Of a stretch of DNA of 64,000 nucleotides, positions 49,051-58,150 are shown one piece after another. Made by a program: the position numbers and the translations under genes. Source of the DNA: DAIDKA01 sp036267975 (GTDB lineage: Bacteria; Pseudomonadota; Gammaproteobacteria; Steroidobacterales; Steroidobacteraceae); NCBI GenBank assembly GCA_036267975.1, contig DATAVA010000066.1:1-64000 (forward strand), read 5' to 3'. Under the pieces are notes generated by a model that saw nothing but the letters and a program-made list of their open reading frames with translations, was not told the DNA's origin and searched no databases. Position 1 is the first letter of the stretch; each line of letters opens with the position of its first letter.

Positions 49051-52000
49051 GCGGCGAACTTGAAGCCGATGCGCAGGCCCGGCTGCGCGCCGTGGATCCG
49101 GCCCGCAGCGTGATCCTGCAGGCTCCGGCCGGCTCGGGCAAGACGACGGTGCTTATCGAGAGGTTGCTGGTGCTGCTGGCGCAGGCACACACGCCCGAGG
49201 AGATACTGGCCATCACGTTCACGCGCAAGGCGGCCGCGGAGATGGCGTTGCGCATCGCGCAGGTTCTCAAACGCAGGAGCGCTGCCGCGGCGGACCCGCG
49301 CGCGCAGCACCTCGAGCATCTCGCGCAGGCGGTACGGCTGCGCTCGCAGGCCCGCGGCTGGCGTCTCGAGGAAAATCCAAACCGTCTGCGCATCCAGACC
49401 GTGGACGCGCTGAATCGGGCGTTGGCGCTACAGATGCCGCTGGCCGCGGGCGGCAGCGGCGCGCTGGAGGTGCTGGCGCAACCGCAGACGGCGTACCAGA
49501 TCGCGGCCCGCCGCGCATTGCTCGATGCCCAGGCGGAGGCCGGGCTGCGCCCGGCCGTGCAGCTGCTGTTTGAACGGATGGAAAATGATTTTTCCCGCTG
49601 CGAGACGCTGATCGCGCAGATGCTGGCCAGGCGCGCGCACTGGCTGCCCTACCTGGTCGGGAACGCCGCGGTACAACTGGCGGCGCGAGTACGCGCGAGT
49701 CTCGCGGCGGTGGTGCAGGCGCAGCTGGCGCGCGGCCGGCAGCTGTTTACGGCAACCCTGTTGCAGGAGGGCCTGAGCATCGGCGCGGCGACCGCCCGGC
49801 ATCTTCAGGCGCAGGGCGCGGCTGCCGGCCCGTGGTGTGAACTGCGCGATGCGACCGCTGCGGCGGCGGCGCCGAGCCTTTCCCAGTGGCAGGCCCTGGC
49901 GATGCTGGCGCTCACCCAGAAGGGCGAATGGCGCAAGCGTCTGACCGTGCAGCAGGGGTTTGCGCCGGCGGATGCGCCGCTCAAGCGCCGCGCGAGCGAG
50001 TGGCTCGCGCAGCTTGCTGAGCGCCGCGGTGCGCTCGAATTTCTCGATGAAATCCGCGAACTGCCCGACCCGCGGCTCAGTGAAGATGAAACGCAGGTCC
50101 TGGGAGCACTGGCGCGCCTGCTGGAACTGGCGGTCGCCGAACTGACGCTCGTTTTCGGTGAGCTGGGCCGGGTCGATTATCCGGCCATCGCACAGGCGGC
50201 AAGCGCGGCACTCGGCAGCGTCGATGATCCGACGGAACTGGCGCTGCGCCTGGACAACCATATCCGCCACATCCTGGTCGATGAATTCCAGGACACCTCG
50301 CTCGAGCAGACGCGCCTGCTCGTGCAACTCACCGCGGGCTGGCAAGCCGGTGACGGTCGCACGTTGTTCCTGGTGGGGGATCCGATGCAGTCCATCTACG
50401 GCTTTCGCGAGGCCGAGGTGGGCAGTTTTCTCAGCGCCCGCGACCTGGGAATCGGCGGCATCGCGCTCGAGCCGCTGACCCTGTATGGCAATTTTCGCAG
50501 CGCGCCCGAAGTGGTGCAGTGGAACAACTCGGTGTTTGCGCGCTGTTTCCCGCAGGCGGATGACCCGCGCACCAGCGCCGTCGCCTACGTACCGAGCATC
50601 GCGGCGCGCGCCGGCCAGCACTGCGGCGCCGTGCAGCTGCACCGCGTGCTGCCGGGGGATTGGGCGGGGGAGGCCGAGGGGATCGTGCGCGTCGTTGCAG
50701 ATCTTCGTGCGGCGCAGCCGGCGGCGAGCATCGCCGTGCTGGTGAGCACGCGCGCGCACGCCGGGCCTATCGTCGCAGCCTTGACGGCCGCGCAGATCGA
50801 AGTCGCGGGCGTTGATCTGGTGTCACTGCAGCAGTTGAGCATCGTGCGGGACCTCACGGCCCTGACACTCGCTGTGGATCATCTCGGGGATCGCACGGCG
50901 TGGCTTGCGATCCTGCGTGCGCCGTGGTGCGGCCTTGATCTGCGGCAGATCAGCCTGCTCGCCGGCAGCGATCGGCGGGCCACGCTGTGGGCGCGGCTGT
51001 GTGACCCGCAGGCACTGGCCGCACTCGATGCGCAGGCGCACAGCAAAGTGCGACGCCTGCACGCCGTGCTGGCGGTGAGCTTTGAGGAAAGTCAGCACAC
51101 CTATGCCAACGGCCGCGAGAGCCTCGCGCGGCGCATCGAGTCGGCGTGGCTGCGGCTGGGCGGTCCGGCGGCCTGCGCGCACGAGCAGGACCTGGTGCAT
51201 GCACGGGCGTTCTTCGCGGCCCTGGCGCAATGGTCGCAGGAGCCGGACTGGAGCGGACCACAACAGCTGCCGCAACGGCTGAAACGTCTGTACGCGACCC
51301 ATCCGTCGCGCTCTGACCAGGCGGTGCAGATCATGACCATTCACCACGCCAAGGGCCTGGAATTCGATCATGTGATCCTGCCGGGACTGGGGCGCCAGCG
51401 GCGGGGCAACGTGCGGACCTTGCTGCAATGGCTGGATTTGCCGCGCGCGGGCGGCGGCAGTGATCTGCTGATGGTCGCGGTGCCGCCGGCCGCGGCTGCG
51501 GGCCCCACCGCGCTTGGACACTATGTGACCCGCCTGCAGAATCTGCGTGAGCGCAATGAGGCGACGCGACTGCTGTACGTGGCGGCCACGCGCGCGCGTC
51601 TGCAGCTGCACCTGTTTGGACAGCTGGAAGATCCGACCGAGGAAAAGCCGGCGCCGGCACCACGCGCCGGTACCTTGCTGCACCGGCTGTGGCCCGCGCT
51701 TGGAGACGCATTTCCACAGCGGGCGCAATTGCTCAGTGATGCGGGTCTGTCGGCACCGTCAGCGCCGCTGAGCGTGCCGACCCTGGAGCGCCTGGCCGGC
51801 GACTGGACCCTGCCGCAACTGCCGCCGGGACCGCAGCCCCCCATGCTGCCGATTGCCTCGTACGAGCCGGTGCGAAGCGCTGCGGGAAGTCCGGTCGAAC
51901 AGGTCGTGTGCGAGGTGCTGCGCAGCCTGGCGCGCCGCCGGCGCGTGCCGGCGCGCGACGGCGGTGAGCTGGCGCAACAGGTGCAACGGCGGCTGCAGCG

Positions 52001-52409
52001 CCTGGGTTGCCTGCCAGCCGAGATGTCGGAGCGCACTGCGCAGGCCGTCGAACTGTTGCAGTCGTGCCTGGATGATCCACGCCTGCAGTGGATATTCAGC
52101 AGTCTTACCGCTGCGGGCAGCGCGGCTGAAGTGCCCTTGCCGTTGACGGGCATGTTTGCCGGACGGCTCACCAGTGTGCGGGCCGACCTGAGCTTCAAGG
52201 ATGCGGCGGGTACGCGCTGGCTCATTGATATCGCACCGCTGCCGCAGCAGACCGACGCCGCGTCGGCCCCGGATGCGGCGCTGACGGCGGCCTTCGAAGT
52301 GCGTCTGGCCCAGCAGCTTCAGCTGGCCAGCGCGCTCGGCGATGCGCCCGCGCGGGCCGCTGTCTATCTGCCGGCGCGCCAGTTGTTCTGGAGCGGACCT
52401 GCCGCCTAG
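49047..52409 (+). CDS. AddA-like UvrD/Rep-family helicase
   Basis: Superfamily 1A helicase of 1120 residues, partner of the upstream nuclease. Motifs: Walker A APAGSGKTTVLIERLL, TFTRKAAAEM (Ia), Walker B LVDEFQDTS, GDPMQSIYGFREAEVG (III), NFRSAPEV (IV), MTIHHAKGLEFDHVILPG (V) and EATRLLYVAATRAR (VI). The AddA C-terminal nuclease would be expected to end with a DYKT-type motif. Here the equivalent stretch reads GTRWLIDIAPL, without the lysine. The second nuclease therefore appears lost. It overlaps the upstream gene by ATGA, and its last 4 bp overlap the convergent gspN. Confidence 0.9.
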   Translation: MSGELEADAQARLRAVDPARSVILQAPAGSGKTTVLIERLLVLLAQAHTPEEILAITFTRKAAAEMALRIAQVLKRRSAAAADPRAQHLEHLAQAVRLRSQARGWRLEENPNRLRIQTVDALNRALALQMPLAAGGSGALEVLAQPQTAYQIAARRALLDAQAEAGLRPAVQLLFERMENDFSRCETLIAQMLARRAHWLPYLVGNAAVQLAARVRASLAAVVQAQLARGRQLFTATLLQEGLSIGAATARHLQAQGAAAGPWCELRDATAAAAAPSLSQWQALAMLALTQKGEWRKRLTVQQGFAPADAPLKRRASEWLAQLAERRGALEFLDEIRELPDPRLSEDETQVLGALARLLELAVAELTLVFGELGRVDYPAIAQAASAALGSVDDPTELALRLDNHIRHILVDEFQDTSLEQTRLLVQLTAGWQAGDGRTLFLVGDPMQSIYGFREAEVGSFLSARDLGIGGIALEPLTLYGNFRSAPEVVQWNNSVFARCFPQADDPRTSAVAYVPSIAARAGQHCGAVQLHRVLPGDWAGEAEGIVRVVADLRAAQPAASIAVLVSTRAHAGPIVAALTAAQIEVAGVDLVSLQQLSIVRDLTALTLAVDHLGDRTAWLAILRAPWCGLDLRQISLLAGSDRRATLWARLCDPQALAALDAQAHSKVRRLHAVLAVSFEESQHTYANGRESLARRIESAWLRLGGPAACAHEQDLVHARAFFAALAQWSQEPDWSGPQQLPQRLKRLYATHPSRSDQAVQIMTIHHAKGLEFDHVILPGLGRQRRGNVRTLLQWLDLPRAGGGSDLLMVAVPPAAAAGPTALGHYVTRLQNLRERNEATRLLYVAATRARLQLHLFGQLEDPTEEKPAPAPRAGTLLHRLWPALGDAFPQRAQLLSDAGLSAPSAPLSVPTLERLAGDWTLPQLPPGPQPPMLPIASYEPVRSAAGSPVEQVVCEVLRSLARRRRVPARDGGELAQQVQRRLQRLGCLPAEMSERTAQAVELLQSCLDDPRLQWIFSSLTAAGSAAEVPLPLTGMFAGRLTSVRADLSFKDAAGTRWLIDIAPLPQQTDAASAPDAALTAAFEVRLAQQLQLASALGDAPARAAVYLPARQLFWSGPAA

Positions 52410-53131
52410 AAAGTTCCCATCACCGAGAACGGCCGGCGACCCGCCGCGTCCGGGGATCCGAAGTACTTGAGGCTATCGGCGAGATCGGGGGAAGCGGAGG
52501 GCCGTGCTGCGATCCGCCCCGCGAGCACGTAGCCCGGATCGCGATTCAGCTGCAAGGTTGCATCCAGCGCCAGCGGGCCGCCGGTGTCGTGCACCACGGC
52601 TTTCGGCATATCGGATCCGGAGCTCGGGCCAAAGAGCGCCTGGTAGCTTCCGAAGGCTGCGCCCTGGGGGCCGACGAAATCCTGGACGTCCAGCTCGCCT
52701 TGCAATTCGGCCAGGTATTTGCCGGTCCACTCGATACGCGCCAGCTTGCCGCTCAGCCGGGCGTGTGCACCGGCGGGGAGCGATGACACCAGGGCGCTGG
52801 TGAGCGGCACATCCACGGACACATCCGTGGCGTGCACGGCGCCGCCAAACCCGAGCGCTACATTGCCGCGCAGATAAACGGCCTGATTCGTCAAATCCAC
52901 GTGCATTCCCAGGCGGCCGCGCAACAGCTGCAGCGGGTGCAGGTCCCAGCTCAGATCGCCCAGTGAAGCGACGCCGTTGGTGAAGCCGGTGCAGGTGCCG
53001 CTCCATGCCGTGCCGTCCAGATGCTGACAATGGACATCATGCGGCAACAGCAGGCTGCTCCAGCGCGCCGGCCAGCGCACGATCAGCACCAGCACGAAGC
53101 CGATGACCGCCAGCATGAGCGCGCGTCGCAA
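52406..53131 (-). CDS. gspN: Type II secretion system protein N
   Basis: Accessory inner-membrane protein of the type II secretion system. 241 residues: a single N-terminal membrane anchor (about 4-24, RALMLAVIGFVLVLIV) and a periplasmic domain with DLSWDLHPLQLLRGRLGMHVDL and LARIEWTGKYLAELQGELDV, the GspN pattern. The start is uncertain: TTG 53131 follows an AAGGA, while an ATG lies five codons on (53116). It is the last gene of gspG-H-I-J-K-L-M-N and converges with the helicase gene with a 4-bp overlap. Confidence 0.85.
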   Translation of the reverse strand: MRRALMLAVIGFVLVLIVRWPARWSSLLLPHDVHCQHLDGTAWSGTCTGFTNGVASLGDLSWDLHPLQLLRGRLGMHVDLTNQAVYLRGNVALGFGGAVHATDVSVDVPLTSALVSSLPAGAHARLSGKLARIEWTGKYLAELQGELDVQDFVGPQGAAFGSYQALFGPSSGSDMPKAVVHDTGGPLALDATLQLNRDPGYVLAGRIAARPSASPDLADSLKYFGSPDAAGRRPFSVMGTF

Positions 53132-53137
53132 AGTCCT

Positions 53138-53629
53138 TCAGTCCTGGCTGGCAGTGCGCAACACGATGCCGGTATTGACCAGGCCGGGGGGCCCCGCGGC
53201 GTCAATGCTCGCAGACTCGACATGGATGCCGTTCTGTCGCGAAAGCTGCGCCAGCCACTGCACCAGGGTATCGAAGGGTGCCTTGTCCAGGCGCACGCGC
53301 AGGGCACCGGGGCCGCTGGGTTCGCTGCTGTTCAGGGCTGATCCCAGGCCGGACTCACGCGCGGAGGTGTCGATCACGACGATCAGCGAGCGTTGCGATG
53401 CGGGCGCCGTGACCGCGGAGCCCGCGGTCGCCAGTTGCGGCGCAACCGAGCGCATCCACACCAGATCCGCCTGCTTGCGCTGCACCCGTGCATGTGCGCG
53501 CGACACGCTGGTGTCGAGCGGAATGAAGATGCCGAAAACCAGAATGATCAAAAGGATGGCCGCGGCGGCCATGGCCAGGCGCTGGTCACGCGGGCTTTGG
53601 GCTTTGAACCAGGCGACGCAGTTATCCAT
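53138..53629 (-). CDS. gspM: Type II secretion system protein M
   Basis: Inner-membrane component of the secretion motor, partner of GspL. 163 residues: a short cytoplasmic N-terminus (WFKAQSPRDQRL), one membrane helix (about 19-38, MAAAAILLIILVFGIFIPL), a coiled region, and a ferredoxin-like periplasmic domain from about residue 80 (RSLIVVIDTSARESGL). Composition and length match GspM. It lies 2 bases after the gspL stop. Confidence 0.9.
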   Translation of the reverse strand: MDNCVAWFKAQSPRDQRLAMAAAAILLIILVFGIFIPLDTSVSRAHARVQRKQADLVWMRSVAPQLATAGSAVTAPASQRSLIVVIDTSARESGLGSALNSSEPSGPGALRVRLDKAPFDTLVQWLAQLSRQNGIHVESASIDAAGPPGLVNTGIVLRTASQD

Positions 53630-53631
53630 GC

Positions 53632-54873
53632 TCAGGTTCCCGGTTTCATCTGGATGCGGCCCTGGTAGGCGCCGCTGCTGGAGGTTCCGGAGGTGAGATC
53701 CGCCTGCCAGCCGTGGCTGCGCAACTGCTGCACGATATGGTCCAGGGCATTGGCGCCCGGGGCGGTCACCTGCAGCTCCAGCAGTCCGGCCCGATAGCTG
53801 AGTGCCTGCAGGGCCGTGCCATCTGCGCCGTTGCGCGCCTGCGCGACGGCAGAGAGCATCGCCAGCAGGCCCGAACTGTCGGTGCTGCCCTGCAGGCTTG
53901 CCAAGCGTCCCTCCATGCGGCGGCGGGCATTGGAAGTGTTGTGCTCACCGGGCATCGCCTGTTCAAAGGTTTCACTGATCGACTGGTCAAGCCGGTGTTC
54001 GGTGCGTTTGAGCATCAGCAATTGCGTGGCGCCGCCGATGCCATGCAGGACCAGCAGCCCCAGCAGCAGGGCGGCGGCGATGCGCCAGGCCTTCAGGCCC
54101 CCGGCCAGAGGCGAAACCGGTGCATAGGGTCCCTGCAGCAGATTGATGGCGGTCGTGCCGGGCAGCGACTGCGCGAACAAGCCCAATGGTCCATCGGGCA
54201 GCAGCTGCACCGACAGCGCCTCGAAGTGCTCGCGCTCGGCTTCGATACTGGCGCCGCACTGCTGCCATTCGGCTTCCCCCGCATACACCACCAGGCCGTT
54301 GCCGCCGAATTCGGCCACTGCGTCCGGCGCCGGGCGCAGCAGGTCGAGCGCTTCGGCGAGCGCCGCGAGCGGCAAGGTGACCGGCGCCGCGCCAGGGGCG
54401 CGCAGCAGCACGCTGTCGTCACTGAGCACCAGTACCGCCTGACCCGGATTTTCGGGAACGAGGCTGCTGTCTGCGTACAGGCATTCGGGCTTCAGCCCCG
54501 CATCACGCAACTGGCCCAGCCAATCATCGAGCAGCGCACGCGACACGACCGCAACCGGGATACGCGTCGAATCACCGGCACGTCGGCCGACTGCGAACAG
54601 CAGCGACTCGATGTCCTGCGCCACCTGCTCCTCGAGCGCATAGGGCACGACCTGCTGGAAGCGGGTCCCGGATTTGGCGGGAACTTCCGCTTCGGTCAGC
54701 AATACATCGCTGGCCGGCGCCAGGGCGCAGATGCGCTTGCCGGCGGCATCGCGCGCCGCTGCCGCCACCGGGCCGCGGCGCAGGGGCTCCACAATTCGAC
54801 CCGCCCCGTCACACGTCAGGTAATCGACGCTGCCCGGATCCTTTGAAAATCTGATGAGTAACCAGTCTGCCAT
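53632..54873 (-). CDS. gspL: Type II secretion system protein L
   Basis: Cytoplasmic membrane anchor for the GspE ATPase. 413 residues. The cytoplasmic domain (about 1-240) has an actin-like fold in known structures and reads ADWLLIRFSKDPGSVDYL and FQQVVPYALEEQVAQDIESLLFAVG, both GspL signatures. One membrane helix (about 257-275, IAAALLLGLLVLHGIGG) precedes a periplasmic domain. It starts 3 bases after gspK. The GspE ATPase itself is not in the window. Confidence 0.92.
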   Translation of the reverse strand: MADWLLIRFSKDPGSVDYLTCDGAGRIVEPLRRGPVAAAARDAAGKRICALAPASDVLLTEAEVPAKSGTRFQQVVPYALEEQVAQDIESLLFAVGRRAGDSTRIPVAVVSRALLDDWLGQLRDAGLKPECLYADSSLVPENPGQAVLVLSDDSVLLRAPGAAPVTLPLAALAEALDLLRPAPDAVAEFGGNGLVVYAGEAEWQQCGASIEAEREHFEALSVQLLPDGPLGLFAQSLPGTTAINLLQGPYAPVSPLAGGLKAWRIAAALLLGLLVLHGIGGATQLLMLKRTEHRLDQSISETFEQAMPGEHNTSNARRRMEGRLASLQGSTDSSGLLAMLSAVAQARNGADGTALQALSYRAGLLELQVTAPGANALDHIVQQLRSHGWQADLTSGTSSSGAYQGRIQMKPGT

Positions 54874-54876
54874 GCG

Positions 54877-55818
54877 TCAGTCCATCGTAAAGCTGCGCTG
54901 AATGGAGCGCACGCGCAAGCTGCCATCCTGAAACAGCAAACTGTACAAGGCGAACTGCGTGGTGCCAATGCTCACGATGCTCGTGAGGGTGAAATAGCTG
55001 GACTGGGTCGCCACCATGGCATCGGCTTTCTGTTGCGCAGCGCTGTCGGTGCTGAAGAAGGCATTGAATTCCTGCAGGGTGGGCCAACAGCCTTCGGCGC
55101 GGCTCTGGGCCATGGCGGCGGCATCCGAGACGTTGATCGTGCCGGGCGGCCCCAGCGCATTGAGCACGGCCATGCTCGCGTCACACAGGTTGATGGGGAC
55201 GCTGCGGGGCAGGGCGGTGATGTAGGGTTCGAGTTTCAGATAACGATCGCGGCCGAAGCCGGGAAGCGCGAGAATCTCGCTGGGAGTGGTGATCAGCATA
55301 TTCGCAGCGCGATAGGGCGGCGTCTGCGACAGGTAGACGCTGTCTTCGGCGCCGTTGGGATTGTTCGGCAAGGTGTCGGAGTCAATCCAGTCGGCCATCA
55401 GCGGCGCCCAGGTTGGTTCCAGTCCGAGAATGGTCAATAGATTCTCGAACACCGCCACGGCATCCGGATTGGTGGTGCCGTCGGCATTCACCAGATTGTT
55501 GAGATTGAAGCGCCCCTGGGTGTCGTCAAGCCACGCCTCCAGGGTCACCCCCGGCACCAGGTCGAGCGGTCCGTAGGGCGTGGACCAGGGCTGCCCCTTG
55601 TAGGTGACGGTGGGACTTTGCTGGCGCGAGAAGCGCAGCGCGAACGCCGCAATGGCCTCGGCGGCCTTGCCGACCTCCAGACTCTGATCGAACGCGAAGG
55701 TGGCGGTACCGCGGCGGGCGCTCATCGCATTTTCATAGCCGATGGTCGCCGCGAGGATGGTGGCGAGCGCTACCAGCAGAATCGCGGTGATCAGCGCAAT
55801 GCCGCGTTGTCGCCTCAC
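54877..55818 (-). CDS. gspK: Type II secretion minor pseudopilin K
   Basis: Tip pseudopilin of the GspI-J-K complex. 313 residues from the GTG at 55818. The prepilin motif RRQRG|IALITAILLVALATILAA lacks Glu at +5 (Thr instead), which is the GspK hallmark. The globular domain has GRFNLNNLV and RYLKLEPYITALP. The GTG overlaps the gspJ stop (GTGA). The frame can be extended upstream to 55938, but that sequence is gspJ in another frame and has no prepilin leader. Confidence 0.92.
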   Translation of the reverse strand: MRRQRGIALITAILLVALATILAATIGYENAMSARRGTATFAFDQSLEVGKAAEAIAAFALRFSRQQSPTVTYKGQPWSTPYGPLDLVPGVTLEAWLDDTQGRFNLNNLVNADGTTNPDAVAVFENLLTILGLEPTWAPLMADWIDSDTLPNNPNGAEDSVYLSQTPPYRAANMLITTPSEILALPGFGRDRYLKLEPYITALPRSVPINLCDASMAVLNALGPPGTINVSDAAAMAQSRAEGCWPTLQEFNAFFSTDSAAQQKADAMVATQSSYFTLTSIVSIGTTQFALYSLLFQDGSLRVRSIQRSFTMD

Positions 55819-56519
55819 GAGGGCACCTCGATGACGCGCACGATATGTCCCCAGTCTTGCAGTTCCAGAGTGATCTCGACCGCAAATGGCCGGCTGCGCA
55901 GGCTGCTGTCGCCCAGGGCCGGCCATTGATTCACCCATTCACGCTGGTCGTTCATGAAACGAAAGGCCACCGATTTGACGTGAGTGAGCAGGTCGCGACG
56001 CACCGGCTGGCTGGCCTCCGTGCCATCCAGCACCGTCCAGTGCATGCGCCGCAAGGTGCCATTGGCGAACCGGTAGGACACCCGCTCCAGGGTTGAGCGC
56101 TGAATGCCGGCCGGATTGGCCCACCCGGCCCGCGTGAAGGCGACCAGGTCGGGGTTGCCATCATCGCCCAGGGGTTCGGTGTCATCCTCCTGCGTGTCCG
56201 GCGCCGCCGCAGTGGTGCTGGTGCTGGAGGATGAACTGGTATCGCTCGTCTGGCTGCTGATGCTGGCCAGCCAATTTTGTCCGAGCTGATCGCGAATGGG
56301 GCGCGCCGCAAGTTCGGAGAAGTCCTGCACCATGACCCGAACGGCGTTCTGCACCTCGGTCAACCGTGCCTGATGCTCCTTGAGCTGCGCGTGATTGCGC
56401 AGGGCCTGATCGATGCCGCCGTAACCGACGCTGAAGATGATGGCGGTGATGAACAGCGCCACGAGCAGTTCGATGAGCGTGAACCCACCTGCGCGCGCGC
56501 CTGCGGTTCGCGACATCAT
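55815..56519 (-). CDS. gspJ: Type II secretion minor pseudopilin J
   Basis: 234 residues with a prepilin leader GG|FTLIELLVALFITAIIFSV, Glu at +5. The domain reads GYGGIDQAL and RRMHWTVLD, as in GspJ. There is an insertion of about 28 residues (SISSQTSDTSSSSSTSTT...EDDTE) near residue 85-115, Ser/Thr-rich and acidic, which is not part of the usual fold. The first of two ATGs overlaps the gspI stop (ATGA). It forms a complex with GspI and GspK. Confidence 0.92.
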   Translation of the reverse strand: MMSRTAGARAGGFTLIELLVALFITAIIFSVGYGGIDQALRNHAQLKEHQARLTEVQNAVRVMVQDFSELAARPIRDQLGQNWLASISSQTSDTSSSSSTSTTAAAPDTQEDDTEPLGDDGNPDLVAFTRAGWANPAGIQRSTLERVSYRFANGTLRRMHWTVLDGTEASQPVRRDLLTHVKSVAFRFMNDQREWVNQWPALGDSSLRSRPFAVEITLELQDWGHIVRVIEVPS

Positions 56520-57061
56520 TGCGTGACACCCGCAGGCGCAGGCGCAGGCGCAGGCGGCGCGGTCGGCGCAAAGAAGGTCGAGGGCGCGCTGGAGGGAGCC
56601 GGCTGGCTCGAAGCCGGCGCCGAACTGATGGTCCCGGGCAGCGCCGGGTCCTGGTACAGGGACTGCGACTGCGACGGCGCTACCGCATCGCCCATCGCGC
56701 CGGTGACGGTCGTCATCCAGCCTTGCTCATCGACGCTGGAGGTATCGGCCGGCTCCACCTTCACGTCGATGCGGAAGACACCCGGTATGCCCAGGTCACT
56801 GCTGACCACCTGGCGCCAGCGCCAGTGGCGGCCGGCATAGTCGAGTTCCCCGTCGGTGGTTCCATTGGTCGGCATCGTTCCCGACAGGCGCAGCGTCGCC
56901 AGCTGATTGAATCCGATCCACTGCGCAAAGGTCTTGTCGCGCAGCCAGGTGGAGGTGTCTGCGGCCGACCCCAGGGTTTCGAGCAGCGCCGACATCCCGA
57001 GGGCCACGATGACCAGGGCAATCAGCACCTCGATGAGCGTGAAGCCGTGTTGCCCTCTCAC
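56516..57061 (-). CDS. gspI: Type II secretion minor pseudopilin I
   Basis: 181 residues. It starts at a GTG that overlaps the gspH stop (GTGA). The prepilin leader is unusually short: MRGQHG|FTLIEVLIALVIVALGMSAL. The globular domain follows and is extended by a Pro/Ala/Ser-rich tail of about 50 residues (from 130 on) ending PAPAPAPAGVTQ. That tail is much longer than in typical GspI (about 125 residues) and is probably disordered. It lies between gspH and gspJ. Confidence 0.92.
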   Translation of the reverse strand: MRGQHGFTLIEVLIALVIVALGMSALLETLGSAADTSTWLRDKTFAQWIGFNQLATLRLSGTMPTNGTTDGELDYAGRHWRWRQVVSSDLGIPGVFRIDVKVEPADTSSVDEQGWMTTVTGAMGDAVAPSQSQSLYQDPALPGTISSAPASSQPAPSSAPSTFFAPTAPPAPAPAPAGVTQ

Positions 57062-57645
57062 GTGACGTGATCCTTGGGAACCTGGACCATGATCTTGCCC
57101 TGATGGTCCGGCACCAGTGTGACGGTCTGGTCGGTGCCTTCACGCTCGAGCGTGACGCGAAACGAGGTGAGATCGCCGTTGGAGAAGATCATCACGTGCG
57201 GCTGCAGATCCTGCGGCGCGATCTTCTTTTTCTGTTCGTCGGCCGGGGACGCCAGCACCACTTCACGGCCCTCGACATCCAGCTGCAGCTTGACCGCATC
57301 AGGCAGAGTGCGGGCCCGCAGCGCATCGTCGTCCGTGATCGGCACCCACAGATTGCGGCGCGCGTCGAAGGCGAGGAACTGATAGCTGTGGTCGGTGCAG
57401 TAAAGGCCCAGTTCCCGGGTCTGCAGCTCGCCCTGTTCCTGGGCGTAGTTCATCAGGTCCGCGAGCCGGTCGCCCTCGGTGTGCAGCTCGCGGTCCGGCC
57501 CGACGAACGACAGCGACAGCATGGCGCCGACGGTAATGATGCCGATGATGACGACCACCACCAGGATCTCGACCAGCGTGAAGCCGCCGCTGCGCGGTGC
57601 CTGGGGGTTATTGTTGGGCACCCTGACTGGTCCCGGGCTTGGCAT
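57058..57645 (-). CDS. gspH: Type II secretion pseudopilin H
   Basis: 195 residues from the ATG at 57645. A prepilin leader ends PRSGG|FTLVEILVVVVIIGIITVGAML, followed by the GspH domain (LYCTDHSYQFLAFD, WVPITDDDALRARTLP). If the ATG is used, the gene overlaps gspG by 38 bp; a GTG at 57621 gives a 14-bp overlap and a shorter, more usual leader. The start is therefore uncertain, but the mature protein is not. Confidence 0.9.
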   Translation of the reverse strand: MPSPGPVRVPNNNPQAPRSGGFTLVEILVVVVIIGIITVGAMLSLSFVGPDRELHTEGDRLADLMNYAQEQGELQTRELGLYCTDHSYQFLAFDARRNLWVPITDDDALRARTLPDAVKLQLDVEGREVVLASPADEQKKKIAPQDLQPHVMIFSNGDLTSFRVTLEREGTDQTVTLVPDHQGKIMVQVPKDHVT

Positions 57646-58099
57646 CCAGGTTCCAATTGCCCACGTCCGCGTCTTCCCCTTCGCCACCTTCCTGGCCGTC
57701 GGCGCCAAAAGAGTAGAGGTCGTATTCGCGGCCGTGCGTGCCGGGATAAACATACTGATAGTCGTTGCCCCAGGGGTCCTTCAACGATCCTTCAGAGACG
57801 TAGCCACCTTTGCGCCAGTTGCGGATCGTGGGATCCGCGGGTTGCTGGATGAGGGCCTTCAGGCCCTGGTCGGTGGTCGGATACTTGAAGTTGTCGAGGC
57901 GGTACATGGTGAGCGAGGTGCCGATGGCCTGGATGTCCTGCCGGGTCTTGGCGACGCGCGCTTCGCCGACTTTGCTGATGACATTGGGCACAATGATCGC
58001 CGCGAGCAGCCCCATGATGACCACGACGATCATGATCTCGATGAGCGTGAAGCCGCTGGCGCGGGGAACCGAACTCGAAGCTGGGGAAAACATGCGCAT
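57608..58099 (-). CDS. gspG: Type II secretion major pseudopilin G
   Basis: Main subunit of the periplasmic pseudopilus. 163 residues. The leader SSVPRASG|FTLIEIMIVVVIMGLLAAIIVPNV is classic, with Glu at +5. The GspG domain has YRLDNFKYPTTDQGLKAL, GGYVSEGSLKDPWGNDYQYVYPG and the calcium-site region EYDLYSFGADGQEGGEG. First gene of the gspG-N run. gspC-F and the prepilin peptidase are not in the window. Confidence 0.96.
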   Translation of the reverse strand: MRMFSPASSSVPRASGFTLIEIMIVVVIMGLLAAIIVPNVISKVGEARVAKTRQDIQAIGTSLTMYRLDNFKYPTTDQGLKALIQQPADPTIRNWRKGGYVSEGSLKDPWGNDYQYVYPGTHGREYDLYSFGADGQEGGEGEDADVGNWNLDAKPGTSQGAQQ

Positions 58100-58150
58100 G
58101 ATATTACCCGCGAGGTGAGGGGTGCAGCGAATGGCGCCGGATCATAACAA

